A stretch of DNA of 64,000 nt. It comes from JAGOPY01 sp964619555. Lineage in GTDB: Bacteria > Bacteroidota > Bacteroidia > Bacteroidales > JAGOPY01. The DNA is taken from assembly GCA_964619555.1 (NCBI GenBank), contig CAZUDV010000020.1:1-64000 (forward strand). The letters are read 5' to 3'. How positions within the stretch are numbered: the stretch's first letter is position 1; each line of letters starts with the position of its first letter. A model generated the notes under the pieces. That model saw nothing but the letters and a program-made list of their open reading frames with translations. It was not told the origin of the DNA and searched no databases. Position numbers and translations under genes: made by a program. Shown here piece by piece: positions 42,789 to 51,261 of this stretch.

Positions 42789-43550
42789 TTAATAAAACAT
42801 CCCTTTGAGATAGGATTTTGTTTTTTCTTCTTTCGGATCATTGAAAACCTTTTCCGCAGGCCCCTGCTCGATCACTTCCCCCATATACATAAAGATCACA
42901 TTATCCGCAATACGCTTGGCCTGGCGCAGGACGTGAGTCACCAAAACTATGGTGTAATTCTTTTTGAGCTCGATGAATTTTTCTTCGATGGCCTGGCTGG
43001 AGATCGGGTCCAGAGCTGAGGTTGGTTCGTCCGCAAGGATGATCTCAGGATCTACCGCCAGTCCCCTGGCCAGACATAATCGTTGTTGCTGTCCGATGGA
43101 GAGTTTCGAAGCGGGATCCCTTAACCGGTCTTTCACTTCATCCCACAGATTGGCCATCTTCAAATAGTGCTCGACCCGCTTGTTCAGGTATTTTTTTTTC
43201 ATCCTGCCACTTATCCTCAACCCGTAAGCGATATTATTGTATATGTTCATCGGGAGCGGATACGGGCGCTGAGACAATAAACCCATCTTTTGCCTCAGAA
43301 TAGTGATATCCATTTGGGTATGCAGGATATCTTCATCATTGATGAAAATATTTCCCTCTACTTTAACTTCAGGATAAAGATCGGTAAGCCGGTTCATGCT
43401 TTTCATCAGGGTAGTCTTTCCGCAGCCGGAAGGCCCGAGGATCACCGTGATCTTCTTTTCAGGGATCGATGCATTGATGTTTTTCAGAATGTGCTGTTTC
43501 CCGATATGCAGGTTCAGATCTTTGACTTTTATTTTAATGCCTTTGTCCAT
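42789..43550 (-). CDS. Pst-like ABC transporter ATPase (second copy)
   Basis: A 253-residue ABC ATPase close to PstB: Walker A GPSGCGKTT near 37-45, Walker B ILADEPTSALDP, switch VTHVLRQA, and GLLSQRPYPLPMNIYNNIAY in place of PstB's VFQKPNPFP. The signature reads LSIGQQQR rather than LSGGQQQR. It starts 1 base before the pstA-like stop. Differences from PstB and the altered binding protein upstream suggest the complex may carry something other than phosphate. Confidence 0.88.
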   Translation of the reverse strand: MDKGIKIKVKDLNLHIGKQHILKNINASIPEKKITVILGPSGCGKTTLMKSMNRLTDLYPEVKVEGNIFINDEDILHTQMDITILRQKMGLLSQRPYPLPMNIYNNIAYGLRISGRMKKKYLNKRVEHYLKMANLWDEVKDRLRDPASKLSIGQQQRLCLARGLAVDPEIILADEPTSALDPISSQAIEEKFIELKKNYTIVLVTHVLRQAKRIADNVIFMYMGEVIEQGPAEKVFNDPKEEKTKSYLKGMFY

Positions 43551-43551
43551 T

Positions 43552-44409
43552 TCAGAAATTAATTTTGTGTTTCTGATATTTTTTGGAGTATAATCTTGCC
43601 AGGATGCTGATGATCAATATAATGACTGTCAAAACGACTGCTGCAGCATAGGCGCGGTTTTGCACTTCTTCGATAGGGGAGGATAGCTGGAAGAAGATTG
43701 CCAGGGGAAGAGTCGCAGTAGGTTGCCCCAGCGATGTTGGTATGTGATCCGTGTAGCCGGTTGTGAACAATACCGAAGCCGCATCCCCTATAGCCCGGCC
43801 GAAGGACAGCAGGATGGCAGTGACAAGCCCGGGAGAAGCCTGCTTCAGGAAAACCCTGAAAGCAGTTTCCGAATGGGTTGACCCCAGCGAAAGAGAAGTC
43901 TCAAGCAAACCTGCCGGGATCGTTTTCAAGACCTCGTCCATTGCCCTTACCATGATGGGTATTATGAACAGGGTGACAGTGATAATCCCGGCAAGTAAGG
44001 AGGTTTGGATACCAAAATAAATCATGATGGTAAATCCGAAGGCTCCATAAACGATGGAAGGGATTCCCCATAATAGATCCAGGAAAAAACGGATAGTGTT
44101 GATCAGTTTTTTATGTTTGACCAGGATGACATTCATGAAAAGGGCTACCGGCAGCCCGATGGCCGTTGCCAACAGGGTAGATCCTACGGACAAATAAAGG
44201 GATCCGATGATAGCATTGAGTATGCCCCCTTCCTTTCCGAAATAAAATCCTCCTTTCGGGGTCTGGCTGATCATTTCCCAGGATAATGACGGCAAGCCTT
44301 TGTAGATGATGCTGATCACGATCAGGAGCAAAACACCTACAATCAGGTTAGTGGAAAAGAACATCAGCACCCTGAAAAATTTCTCCTCTGTCTGCTTTAA
44401 TTTGTTCAT
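43552..44409 (-). CDS. Pst-like ABC permease, PstA type (second copy)
   Basis: A 285-residue inner-membrane permease with six TM helices. GGILNAIIGSLYLSVGSTLL, LLWGIPSIVYGAFGFTIMIY and the EAA-like loop DEVLKTIPAGLLETSLSLGS mark it as PstA-like. It pairs with the PstC-like permease at 44432. A 22-base gap separates it from that gene, and the ATPase follows after 1 base. Confidence 0.9.
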   Translation of the reverse strand: MNKLKQTEEKFFRVLMFFSTNLIVGVLLLIVISIIYKGLPSLSWEMISQTPKGGFYFGKEGGILNAIIGSLYLSVGSTLLATAIGLPVALFMNVILVKHKKLINTIRFFLDLLWGIPSIVYGAFGFTIMIYFGIQTSLLAGIITVTLFIIPIMVRAMDEVLKTIPAGLLETSLSLGSTHSETAFRVFLKQASPGLVTAILLSFGRAIGDAASVLFTTGYTDHIPTSLGQPTATLPLAIFFQLSSPIEEVQNRAYAAAVVLTVIILIISILARLYSKKYQKHKINF

Positions 44410-44431
44410 TTACAAAGAATCCATAAGATGA

Positions 44432-45331
44432 TTATAAGGTATGTTTCTCCAATCTGACAATAGCGATTCTGGAAAGGAAATTGAAAACCAGCACGACAAA
44501 AAACAGGATCAATGCTGCCAGCATCAAAGCCGAATCGTACATAGGGATGGAGAGCATTTCACCGTAATTATTGGCGATCAGGGCCGGCAAAGGGTATCCT
44601 GGCTGGAAGACGCCTGTCGGGATCCGGGTTACATTACCCACCACCATCAAAACAGCAATGGTCTCCCCGAATGCTCTTGAGACACCCAGGCCGAAGGCTG
44701 AAATAATGCCGGGAAAAGCTTTCCTGACAAGTACTAATTTAATAGTCTGCCATTTACTTGCCCCCAATGACAGGGAAGCCTCCTTCAGCTCATCGGGGAC
44801 CATCCTGAAAACATCGATGAGGATGTTGAGGATAAAGGGAATGATCATGACCGAAAGGACCAATGCGCCGGTAATAATGGTATAGCCGGAAGTCTCCACG
44901 CCAAAAACCGGAGCTATGACTTTCGAAATAAAGGGCACCACAACCAGTATTCCCCAAACCCCGAAAATAACCGATGGTATCCCGGCCAGAATGTCGATGA
45001 CGGGGTGCATGATCCTGAGCACCCAGGGCTTGGCGTACTGGGTGAGGTGGATGGCTGTCAGCAAACAGATAGGGCCTGCGATTAGCAGAGACAAGGCGGT
45101 TACCCATATGGAACTGATAATGAATGGCAAAAACCCGAACTTACCGGAAAGGGGGCGCCAGTCGCTGGAAAACAGCAACTCACCAAACTCTTTATCGTTT
45201 AACAAAAGGGTGGATTTAAAATAGAGCCCTATTCCCAGTATGAATGGCAGTAATATGACGATTAAAAGGCAGATGACCATCCAGATGTGGTGTAATCTGC
45301 TCCGAAGGTGCCGTCCGATTCTTAGCCTCAT
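44432..45331 (-). CDS. Pst-like ABC permease, PstC type (second copy)
   Basis: A 299-residue permease with six TM helices, GIPSVIFGVWGILVVVPFIS near 118 and the EAA loop DVFRMVPDELKEASLSLGAS. Unlike the PstC at 18725 it lacks the 100-residue PstS-like insert after TM1, having only a short loop (LLNDKEFGELLFSSDWRPLS). It follows the binding protein by 3 bases. Confidence 0.9.
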   Translation of the reverse strand: MRLRIGRHLRSRLHHIWMVICLLIVILLPFILGIGLYFKSTLLLNDKEFGELLFSSDWRPLSGKFGFLPFIISSIWVTALSLLIAGPICLLTAIHLTQYAKPWVLRIMHPVIDILAGIPSVIFGVWGILVVVPFISKVIAPVFGVETSGYTIITGALVLSVMIIPFILNILIDVFRMVPDELKEASLSLGASKWQTIKLVLVRKAFPGIISAFGLGVSRAFGETIAVLMVVGNVTRIPTGVFQPGYPLPALIANNYGEMLSIPMYDSALMLAALILFFVVLVFNFLSRIAIVRLEKHTL

Positions 45332-45334
45332 GGA

Positions 45335-46306
45335 TTATTGCAGCTTCTGTTTTTCCTGCAGGATCTTTTCATCTGACAGACTGACATAACCTGCATGGTG
45401 GACATACTGCTGGCCATTTTCCAGGATCCAGGACAGGAAGGCTGTCACAATTCGTTTGGTGGGTTTTCCATTCGCAACGAAATACAAATCCCTGGCAGGA
45501 GGAGAAGGGTACCGGCCCGTTTGGATCGCGTTCATGAGAGAATCCAGGTTGCCATAAAAATCTTCCTCCGGGTCAATGAACCTGTTGCCATTCATATCGA
45601 TGGGCAGAACAATCATACCTTTATAATTCTTCCTGGTTTCCAGGTCATAAGCATAATTGACATTGTTAAAGCCAATGGAATATTTATCATTTTTCACTGC
45701 ATCCGCAATTCCGGGGTCTCCGAATACCCCGATTCCCTGAAGGCTTTCCTGGTTCTTCCCCAAGTATTTCCCCCACATTTCAGCTGCGCCACAGGCATCG
45801 GAACGGGTATAAACATTCATTTTGTCGGTGTTCGGCACCTCCAGGAATTCGCCCCAGTTATGAGGATTTTCAGTCAGATATATTTCCTGGAACATTTCCC
45901 TGGTAAACCCTTTCGTTTTGATATCCCCAATGACAGGGTTTTCAGAACTGATAGTCGGGAGTACGGCATCTTTCGTAACCGCGATATACCAGGCTCCTTT
46001 ATCCAATTCAGCCTGGGTGACCTCCCTGGAAACCATGCCCAGGTCAACCATGCCAGACAAGGCATCCGTCATGCCTTTGCCGGCGCCACCGGCTGATATG
46101 TCAATCCGTACGTCCGGGTAAAGATTCATAAATTCCTCTGCCCATTTAACAGTCATCGGGTACAGGGCAAATGCACCCGATATGGATATCGTCCCTTCCA
46201 GTTTATCCGATTCCTGGCTTTTACCGGGATTTGAAGGGCCACACCCATACCATAGCAAGGATGTAACCGGAATGAAGGCCAGCAAAAAATAACTTTTTAG
46301 GTTCAT
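45335..46306 (-). CDS. Pst-like substrate-binding lipoprotein with altered anion site
   Basis: A 323-residue lipoprotein (LLWYGC, lipid Cys near 22) with the PstS-like two-lobe fold. Corresponding motifs differ from PstS: SGAFALYPM where PstS has KGSDT, SAGGAGKGM for GGGSGVGI, and YTRSDACGAAEMW where PstS has SRxxxSGT. The Ser-Gly-Thr clasp is therefore missing. A C-terminal segment FIDPEEDFYGNLDSLMNAIQ and TKRIVTAFLSWILENGQQYV are conserved with the orphan protein at 57390. The natural ligand is uncertain. First gene of the operon, 108 bases after the Rrf2 gene. Confidence 0.85.
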   Translation of the reverse strand: MNLKSYFLLAFIPVTSLLWYGCGPSNPGKSQESDKLEGTISISGAFALYPMTVKWAEEFMNLYPDVRIDISAGGAGKGMTDALSGMVDLGMVSREVTQAELDKGAWYIAVTKDAVLPTISSENPVIGDIKTKGFTREMFQEIYLTENPHNWGEFLEVPNTDKMNVYTRSDACGAAEMWGKYLGKNQESLQGIGVFGDPGIADAVKNDKYSIGFNNVNYAYDLETRKNYKGMIVLPIDMNGNRFIDPEEDFYGNLDSLMNAIQTGRYPSPPARDLYFVANGKPTKRIVTAFLSWILENGQQYVHHAGYVSLSDEKILQEKQKLQ

Positions 46307-46414
46307 TTCAAAACTTTTTAATAATGTGTATCATTTCAGGTACTAGTGATTTTCGATGATGGGATGTAGAAATTTCCACTCCGGTAACACAAATGATTGA
46401 ATGAGAGCTCCTGC

Positions 46415-46864
46415 TCATGGCCCACTGAGATCCATGTTCAGAAGGGCCTTTTCCCTCGTCAGAATATCCGCCAGAGAAATATTCTTCAGCAATTTAACCG
46501 TTTCATCACGTATTTCCTTAACAATGCTTCTTATGCCACACGCTTTTTCATCTTTACAATGCAAACACGGCTGATAAAACTTATATGTTACGCAAGGAAT
46601 CAACGCAATGGCCCCGTCGAAATGGCGAATAATATCTGCCAGGTTAATTTCCTTTGGATCTTTGATCAGGTAATATCCTCCTCCAATGCCCTTTTTACTA
46701 CCCAGCATACCGGTTTGCTTCAGCTTAAGCAAGATGGATTCCAGGAACTTCCTGGGAATTTTTTCAGACTGTGAAATGGCACTGATCAATACAGGACCAG
46801 ATTGGTATTCCCTGGCCAGTTTGACCAGGGCCAGAATGGCATATTGAGTCTGTTTGGATAACAT
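46415..46864 (-). CDS. Rrf2-family transcriptional regulator
   Basis: A 149-residue Rrf2 protein. The winged helix shows TQYAILALVKLAREYQSGPV, the recognition part RKFLESILLKLKQTGMLGSK and the wing GIGGGYYL. A Cys-rich segment (C-x11-CLHC-x4-C, around residues 91-109) could hold an Fe-S cluster as in IscR/NsrR-type members. It precedes the second Pst-like operon in the same direction and is the best candidate regulator for it. A 12-base palindrome overlaps its own promoter region. Confidence 0.9.
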   Translation of the reverse strand: MLSKQTQYAILALVKLAREYQSGPVLISAISQSEKIPRKFLESILLKLKQTGMLGSKKGIGGGYYLIKDPKEINLADIIRHFDGAIALIPCVTYKFYQPCLHCKDEKACGIRSIVKEIRDETVKLLKNISLADILTREKALLNMDLSGP

Positions 46865-46881
46865 CTGTGGATTTTATCTTA

Positions 46882-46904
46882 CAAATATATAAATTCTATA
46901 GAAT
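46882..46904 (-). promoter_or_regulatory. Rrf2 promoter with 12-base palindrome
   Basis: On the minus strand the -7 box TATATTTG (46882-46889) lies 18 bases before the Rrf2 ATG. Just upstream is the perfect palindrome ATTCTATAGAAT (46893-46904), between the -7 and -33 regions, a likely operator for autoregulation. Confidence 0.55.
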
Positions 46905-47005
46905 CAGTAGACTTTTAATAAATTTTTTATCTTATTTATAATCTGACTGTGAAAAACTATTGAGCGCTACTTTCTTCAAAATATTCGTTTTTATATAATA
47001 ATTAA

Positions 47006-47037
47006 TTTGACTTTTAAAAATACATACTATAATTTTG
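47006..47037 (+). promoter_or_regulatory. Bacteroidota promoter TTTG-N20-TAATTTTG
   Basis: TTTG at 47006-47009 and TAATTTTG at 47030-47037 match the -33/-7 consensus with 20-base spacing, 36 bases before the 7TM-PAS gene. Confidence 0.7.
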
Positions 47038-47072
47038 TTTTGCTTTTGCAGTCATACCTCTTTCATTTCTAA

Positions 47073-48242
47073 ATGGGGCTGTTTTATATCATATTCATCG
47101 CATTGGGAGGGATTGCATTTTTTATGTTCCTATCCCAGGTACTTTTCCTGTTCAGAAGGGAACGCGATAAAATATTGTTTATAAATGCAATCTTATCCCT
47201 GATCTACTTTGTGTATATAGTTGTCATTATTCTTTCCTTCAGGTTTTATGAGGTCCTGGATCATTTCCTGGTTATGTCTAAAATTCAGTTGGTACTGATG
47301 CAATTATTTCTGTTGACTTTAATTGCGAGTTCCTGCTTCCAGATTTGCGAGGAAAATAAGAGGGGAATTTATTATTTCGGACTTGTGCTGATGGCTATTC
47401 TTTCTATCACGGCACTCCTTCTGAATGAGGATATTCTTTTCGGAAAGGACAGGGAACTCAGCCTGCTGGTTTTTAATGAATCGGAAAGATATCTCATGAT
47501 ATCCCCCGGATTTACGGTGTGGCGACTTTTAATAAGCCTATCAGTATTGGTTTACGGATTCTTTTTATCCCTGATCCTGTTTAATAATCGAGGCAGGATC
47601 CGGGCAAATTTGTCGATATTTCATGCCCTAGCCTTAATTACCTTATTCCTGAGTGCAGGTTTTGACCACCTGTCGGATTCAGGAATTACCAACATGTACT
47701 ATTTATTGCCCATCGGATTGTTTATCAATTATGTCATAATCAGTTATATCCCGTTTTATAATAAACTGGACGAATTGTTTAAAAGAGGTAGTCAGCACGA
47801 AGTGGAAATAAAATGGAAAGAATTCCTGAACCAGGCATCGGTTATTGTAGTCATTCTGAACAGGATAGGTCATGTCGAATATATTAACCCCTATTATTTG
47901 AAAATCACCGGTTATAAAGAAAATGAAGTACTTGGAAAGGATTGGTTTGAATTTTTCGTGCCATTTGATCAGCATTACGATGTGCAGAGTGCTTTCATTG
48001 AAATACTCGAATTTGATTTTCATTCCCGATACAGAAATCCTATTCTAACCAAATTTAATGACCAGCGGATGATCGAATGGATCAATGTCAGGTTTAGAGG
48101 CGACAATTCGCAGGTAACGGGGAGTATCAGCGTGGGTGTCGACATTACCGAAGAACATTCGGAAATGGAGAATCTGAAGAAAAAACTAAGAGAAGCGGAG
48201 AACCTGATCAATTATTTAAAGGAGGGAGGCAAAATTAATTAA
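47073..48242 (+). CDS. 7TM membrane protein with cytoplasmic PAS domain and no output domain
   Basis: A 389-residue protein. Seven hydrophobic helices fill residues about 1-230 in a 7TM histidine-kinase sensor-like layout. Residues about 248-360 are a PAS/PAC unit (KEFLNQASVIVVILNRIGHV, then NPYYLKITGYKENEVLGKDW and SISVGVDITEE). A short coiled coil (MENLKKKLREAENLINYLKE) ends the protein where a kinase or cyclase would normally start; a genuine stop follows at 48240. It may act as a sensor that signals through protein contacts. Divergent from the Rrf2 gene. Confidence 0.8.
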   Translation: MGLFYIIFIALGGIAFFMFLSQVLFLFRRERDKILFINAILSLIYFVYIVVIILSFRFYEVLDHFLVMSKIQLVLMQLFLLTLIASSCFQICEENKRGIYYFGLVLMAILSITALLLNEDILFGKDRELSLLVFNESERYLMISPGFTVWRLLISLSVLVYGFFLSLILFNNRGRIRANLSIFHALALITLFLSAGFDHLSDSGITNMYYLLPIGLFINYVIISYIPFYNKLDELFKRGSQHEVEIKWKEFLNQASVIVVILNRIGHVEYINPYYLKITGYKENEVLGKDWFEFFVPFDQHYDVQSAFIEILEFDFHSRYRNPILTKFNDQRMIEWINVRFRGDNSQVTGSISVGVDITEEHSEMENLKKKLREAENLINYLKEGGKIN

Positions 48243-48268
48243 GCATCCCATCTGTAATCCGTCACCCT

Positions 48269-48967
48269 TTATAATTCGTTAAAGAAATCGTCGAGCAGAT
48301 CGAACAGCAAGGATTTTGAATTTTCCTCATAAAGCTTGTAATTGGCCAGCATTTTCGATTCAGATTGAATGAAACGCGATGGTTTCAGATCATTGCGGCT
48401 GTTCTCAATGAAATCAGCGATCAGCGGTTCATGAACTTCCGGATGAAATTGCAGTGCCAGGATCTGGTCTTCTATGGCAAAAGCCTGGTTTTTACAACCA
48501 TCGGATTCAAACAGGGGGACAGCGTCCTCTGGAAGGTCGAATGTTTCACCGTGCCAGTGGAAAACCGGTAATCTTTCATTATCATCGAAAACCGGGAACC
48601 ATGAATGCATAAAGAATTTCTTGCGGACAGGGAACCACCCGATTTCCGGCTCGGAATTCTTATAGACGCGGGCGCCCAGGCAATGCGCGATCAATTGAGC
48701 GCCGAGGCAGATCCCGAGTACCTTTTTGCCGTTATCGATTACCGAGGATATGAAATGTTTTTCGTGTTTCAACCACGGATAATGTTCTTCATCATTGACG
48801 CTCATCGGGCCTCCCATGATAAGGAGGTGATCGAACTCGTCCTTACTTTCCAGGGATGGCAGGTCCCAGGCCATGACGGTTTCCAGTTGATGATTTTGAA
48901 GGGAAATCCAATCCCCGATCAGCCCGGGCCCTTCATAAGCGGCATGAAGGATTGCGAGAAACTTCAT
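48269..48967 (-). CDS. Class I glutamine amidotransferase-like protein
   Basis: The ATG at 48967 is chosen over a TTG 9 bases upstream. The 232-residue protein has the GATase I nucleophile elbow GICLGAQLIA with the catalytic Cys near residue 87 and the His-Glu pair in LQFHPEVHEP near 172. The start (AILHAAYEGPGLIGDWISLQ) resembles GMP-synthase-like amidotransferases that act alone on small molecules, often annotated GuaA-like. No synthetase partner is adjacent. It converges with the PAS gene. Confidence 0.85.
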   Translation of the reverse strand: MKFLAILHAAYEGPGLIGDWISLQNHQLETVMAWDLPSLESKDEFDHLLIMGGPMSVNDEEHYPWLKHEKHFISSVIDNGKKVLGICLGAQLIAHCLGARVYKNSEPEIGWFPVRKKFFMHSWFPVFDDNERLPVFHWHGETFDLPEDAVPLFESDGCKNQAFAIEDQILALQFHPEVHEPLIADFIENSRNDLKPSRFIQSESKMLANYKLYEENSKSLLFDLLDDFFNEL

Positions 48968-49048
48968 AGAATTCAAATATTCAAACCGAACGCTTAAACT
49001 AATTCATAAATTTACGCAAAGATTAACATTTTAATTTATATTACCATT

Positions 49049-50443
49049 ATGTCCACTAATAAAACCAACAGGCGGGATTTCATTCGTTTAGCCGCGACAG
49101 GGGCGGCGGCTATCGGAATAGGCATGAAAGGATTGGCTGGTAACTACCAGGATATCCATAGTTTGTGGGCGCCGCCTAAACCGGCCGGGCAGAGATCCGT
49201 CATGGGTCTTAAATGTGAACCACTGGAGACGGTGCGGATTGGGATAATCGGACTGGGCATGAGAGGAATGGAAGCCGTCAACCGTTTGCTCTATGTGGAC
49301 GGAGTGAAAATCACCGCCGTTTGCGATCTTCTCCCGGAGCGTGTTGCACAGGCACAGAAGATTGTTATTGACAGAGGACATCCCGAACCCGAAGGCTTTT
49401 CAGCCGGGCCGGATGACTGGATGAAACTATGCGAACTGGACCAGGTGGACCTGGTATATGCGTGCACGCCATGGGACCTGCATACACCTAATGCCGTCCA
49501 CGCTATGAAAAACGGCAAGCATGCTGCCGTTGAAGTACCCGCGGCCATGACCCTGGATGAATGCTGGCAGTTGGTCGACGCCGCCGAAGAAACCCGGCGC
49601 CATTGCATGATGCTGGAAAACTGCTGCTATGATTTCTTTGAGATGGCAACGCTGAACATGGCCCGCCAGGGTGTTTTCGGCGAGATCATGCATACGGAAT
49701 GTGCCTATATCCATGATCTTCGCTGGTTAAAATTCGATAAAGAAACCGGATATGTTGGACAATGGCGGTTGAAATACAGCATGAACCACAACGGGAACCT
49801 TTATCCGACCCATGGACTGGGCCCGGTCGCGCAGATTCTCGGGATCAACCGCGGCGACCGGATGGAATATCTTACCTCAATGTCCACCGCACAGGTGGGT
49901 ATGTCAGTTTACGCAGCCGGGAAATTCGGCACGGACTCTGCGGAAGCAAGGCAAAAATATGAACTGGGAGATATGAACACAACCCTGGTTCGCACAGCTA
50001 AAGGCAAGACCATCATGATCCAGCACGACACCACCAGTCCACGGCCTTACAACAGGATACACCTGATCAGTGGCACCAGGGGATTTGCACAAAAATGGCC
50101 CGTCGCGCAGATCGCACTGGAACCCAATGGTCATGCAGCGCTGGGCAAAGAGGAGATGCAAAGTATGCTGGAAAAGTACGAACATCCCCTGGCCAGGAAA
50201 ATAGGGGAGAAGGCAAAAGAAGTAGGCGGGCATGGCGGAATGGACTTCATCATGGATTGGAGGCTGGTGGATTGCCTGAGAAGGGGCGATGCCCTCGATC
50301 AGGATGTCTATGATGCTGCAGCGTGGTCCAGCATTGTCGAACTGTCCGAATTATCTGTCCGTAACAGGAGCCAGGCCGTGGATATTCCTGATTTTACCCG
50401 AGGGGTCTGGGAAGTGACCGAACCTCTGGGAATCGAGGAATAA
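49049..50443 (+). CDS. Tat-exported GH109-like Gfo/Idh/MocA protein
   Basis: A 464-residue protein with a twin-arginine signal (NRRDFIRLAATGAAAIGIGM, Arg 8-9), so it is folded with its cofactor before export. A Rossmann NAD domain follows (RIGIIGLGMRGMEAVNRL near 62). GH109 marks are present: VEVPAAMTLDECWQLV, MLENCCYDFFE, THGLGPVAQILGINRGDRME, YNRIHLISGTRGF and GGHGGMDFIMDWRLV. GH109 enzymes remove alpha-N-acetylgalactosamine by an NAD-dependent redox mechanism. The substrate here may differ. It is a single gene with no sugar cluster. Confidence 0.88.
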   Translation: MSTNKTNRRDFIRLAATGAAAIGIGMKGLAGNYQDIHSLWAPPKPAGQRSVMGLKCEPLETVRIGIIGLGMRGMEAVNRLLYVDGVKITAVCDLLPERVAQAQKIVIDRGHPEPEGFSAGPDDWMKLCELDQVDLVYACTPWDLHTPNAVHAMKNGKHAAVEVPAAMTLDECWQLVDAAEETRRHCMMLENCCYDFFEMATLNMARQGVFGEIMHTECAYIHDLRWLKFDKETGYVGQWRLKYSMNHNGNLYPTHGLGPVAQILGINRGDRMEYLTSMSTAQVGMSVYAAGKFGTDSAEARQKYELGDMNTTLVRTAKGKTIMIQHDTTSPRPYNRIHLISGTRGFAQKWPVAQIALEPNGHAALGKEEMQSMLEKYEHPLARKIGEKAKEVGGHGGMDFIMDWRLVDCLRRGDALDQDVYDAAAWSSIVELSELSVRNRSQAVDIPDFTRGVWEVTEPLGIEE

Positions 50444-50457
50444 AACCGGTCCTTTGT

Positions 50458-51261
50458 TTATCTCTGTCTGAAGCGCATCACTATGATCCTATCCAGGATC
50501 CGGTCCGGAATCAGGCTTATGACCGACAACAACGGATTATTGTTGACATGGTAATACCGTTTCGGTTTTTTGGCTTTAACCGCCCGGATGATCTTTCTGC
50601 CGACTTTTTCAGGACTGGTTATCCTGCCGACCAATTTTTTGCTTTGTTCCAGCGATTGGCGCAATTCCCTGGAATATACCGAAATGTGATCATCGGGATA
50701 ATCCCTGTCGATCCAGCTTAAAAGCCTGGTATTGAATGCTCCCGGACGGATAACACTAAGTCTCACGCCTTTCAGGGAAAGCTCCTGCCAGGCCGTGTGA
50801 CAATAGGTTTCCAGGGCCGCTTTTGTGATCATGTAAGGCTGGAACATTGCCTGGATCTTGTAACTCTCGCTGCTGACCACGATGATCCGTCCCTTGCTTT
50901 TTATAAGGGGGTTTATAAAGGTATTTATCATCCTGGCGGTCCCCAGGAAATTCACTTTCATCATTTTTTCCAGGCTTTCGTAATGACCTTCTGTAACCGG
51001 GAAGATGTCATAAATGCCCGCCAGGTTTATCAGCAGATCCAGGCCTGTATCCTCCAGTTCCAGGGGTTTCACCAGGCGATGCACTTCCTGCGGATCCGTA
51101 ATGTCCACCTTAAATATGCGGAGTCCGGGCATCCTGCTCAAATCGGATATCCCGGCGGTATCCTGGTCAACAGCGATCACTTCGTACCCTGAAGCGAGCA
51201 GGGATCTGACCACGACCTTTCCCAGCCCTCCGGCTGCACCGGTAATGAGCGCTTTCTTCAT
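50458..51261 (-). CDS. SDR oxidoreductase at the end of the nickel operon
   Basis: A 267-residue SDR: TGAAGGLG at 7-14, NLAG near 84 (in place of NNAG), a catalytic Ser in VVSSESYK near 130 and YMITK near 143. The C-terminal 60 residues (KKPKRYYHVNNNPLLSVISL) form a hydrophobic helix resembling membrane-associated SDRs. Its ATG overlaps the stop of the nickel permease gene (ATGA), so it is translated with that operon. Link to nickel is not obvious. Confidence 0.82.
   Translation of the reverse strand: MKKALITGAAGGLGKVVVRSLLASGYEVIAVDQDTAGISDLSRMPGLRIFKVDITDPQEVHRLVKPLELEDTGLDLLINLAGIYDIFPVTEGHYESLEKMMKVNFLGTARMINTFINPLIKSKGRIIVVSSESYKIQAMFQPYMITKAALETYCHTAWQELSLKGVRLSVIRPGAFNTRLLSWIDRDYPDDHISVYSRELRQSLEQSKKLVGRITSPEKVGRKIIRAVKAKKPKRYYHVNNNPLLSVISLIPDRILDRIIVMRFRQR

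Noticed and set aside
46307..46414. Pho box or Rrf2 palindrome before the second Pst-like operon
   Set aside because: Neither TTAACA direct repeats nor ATTCTATAGAAT could be found in the gap.
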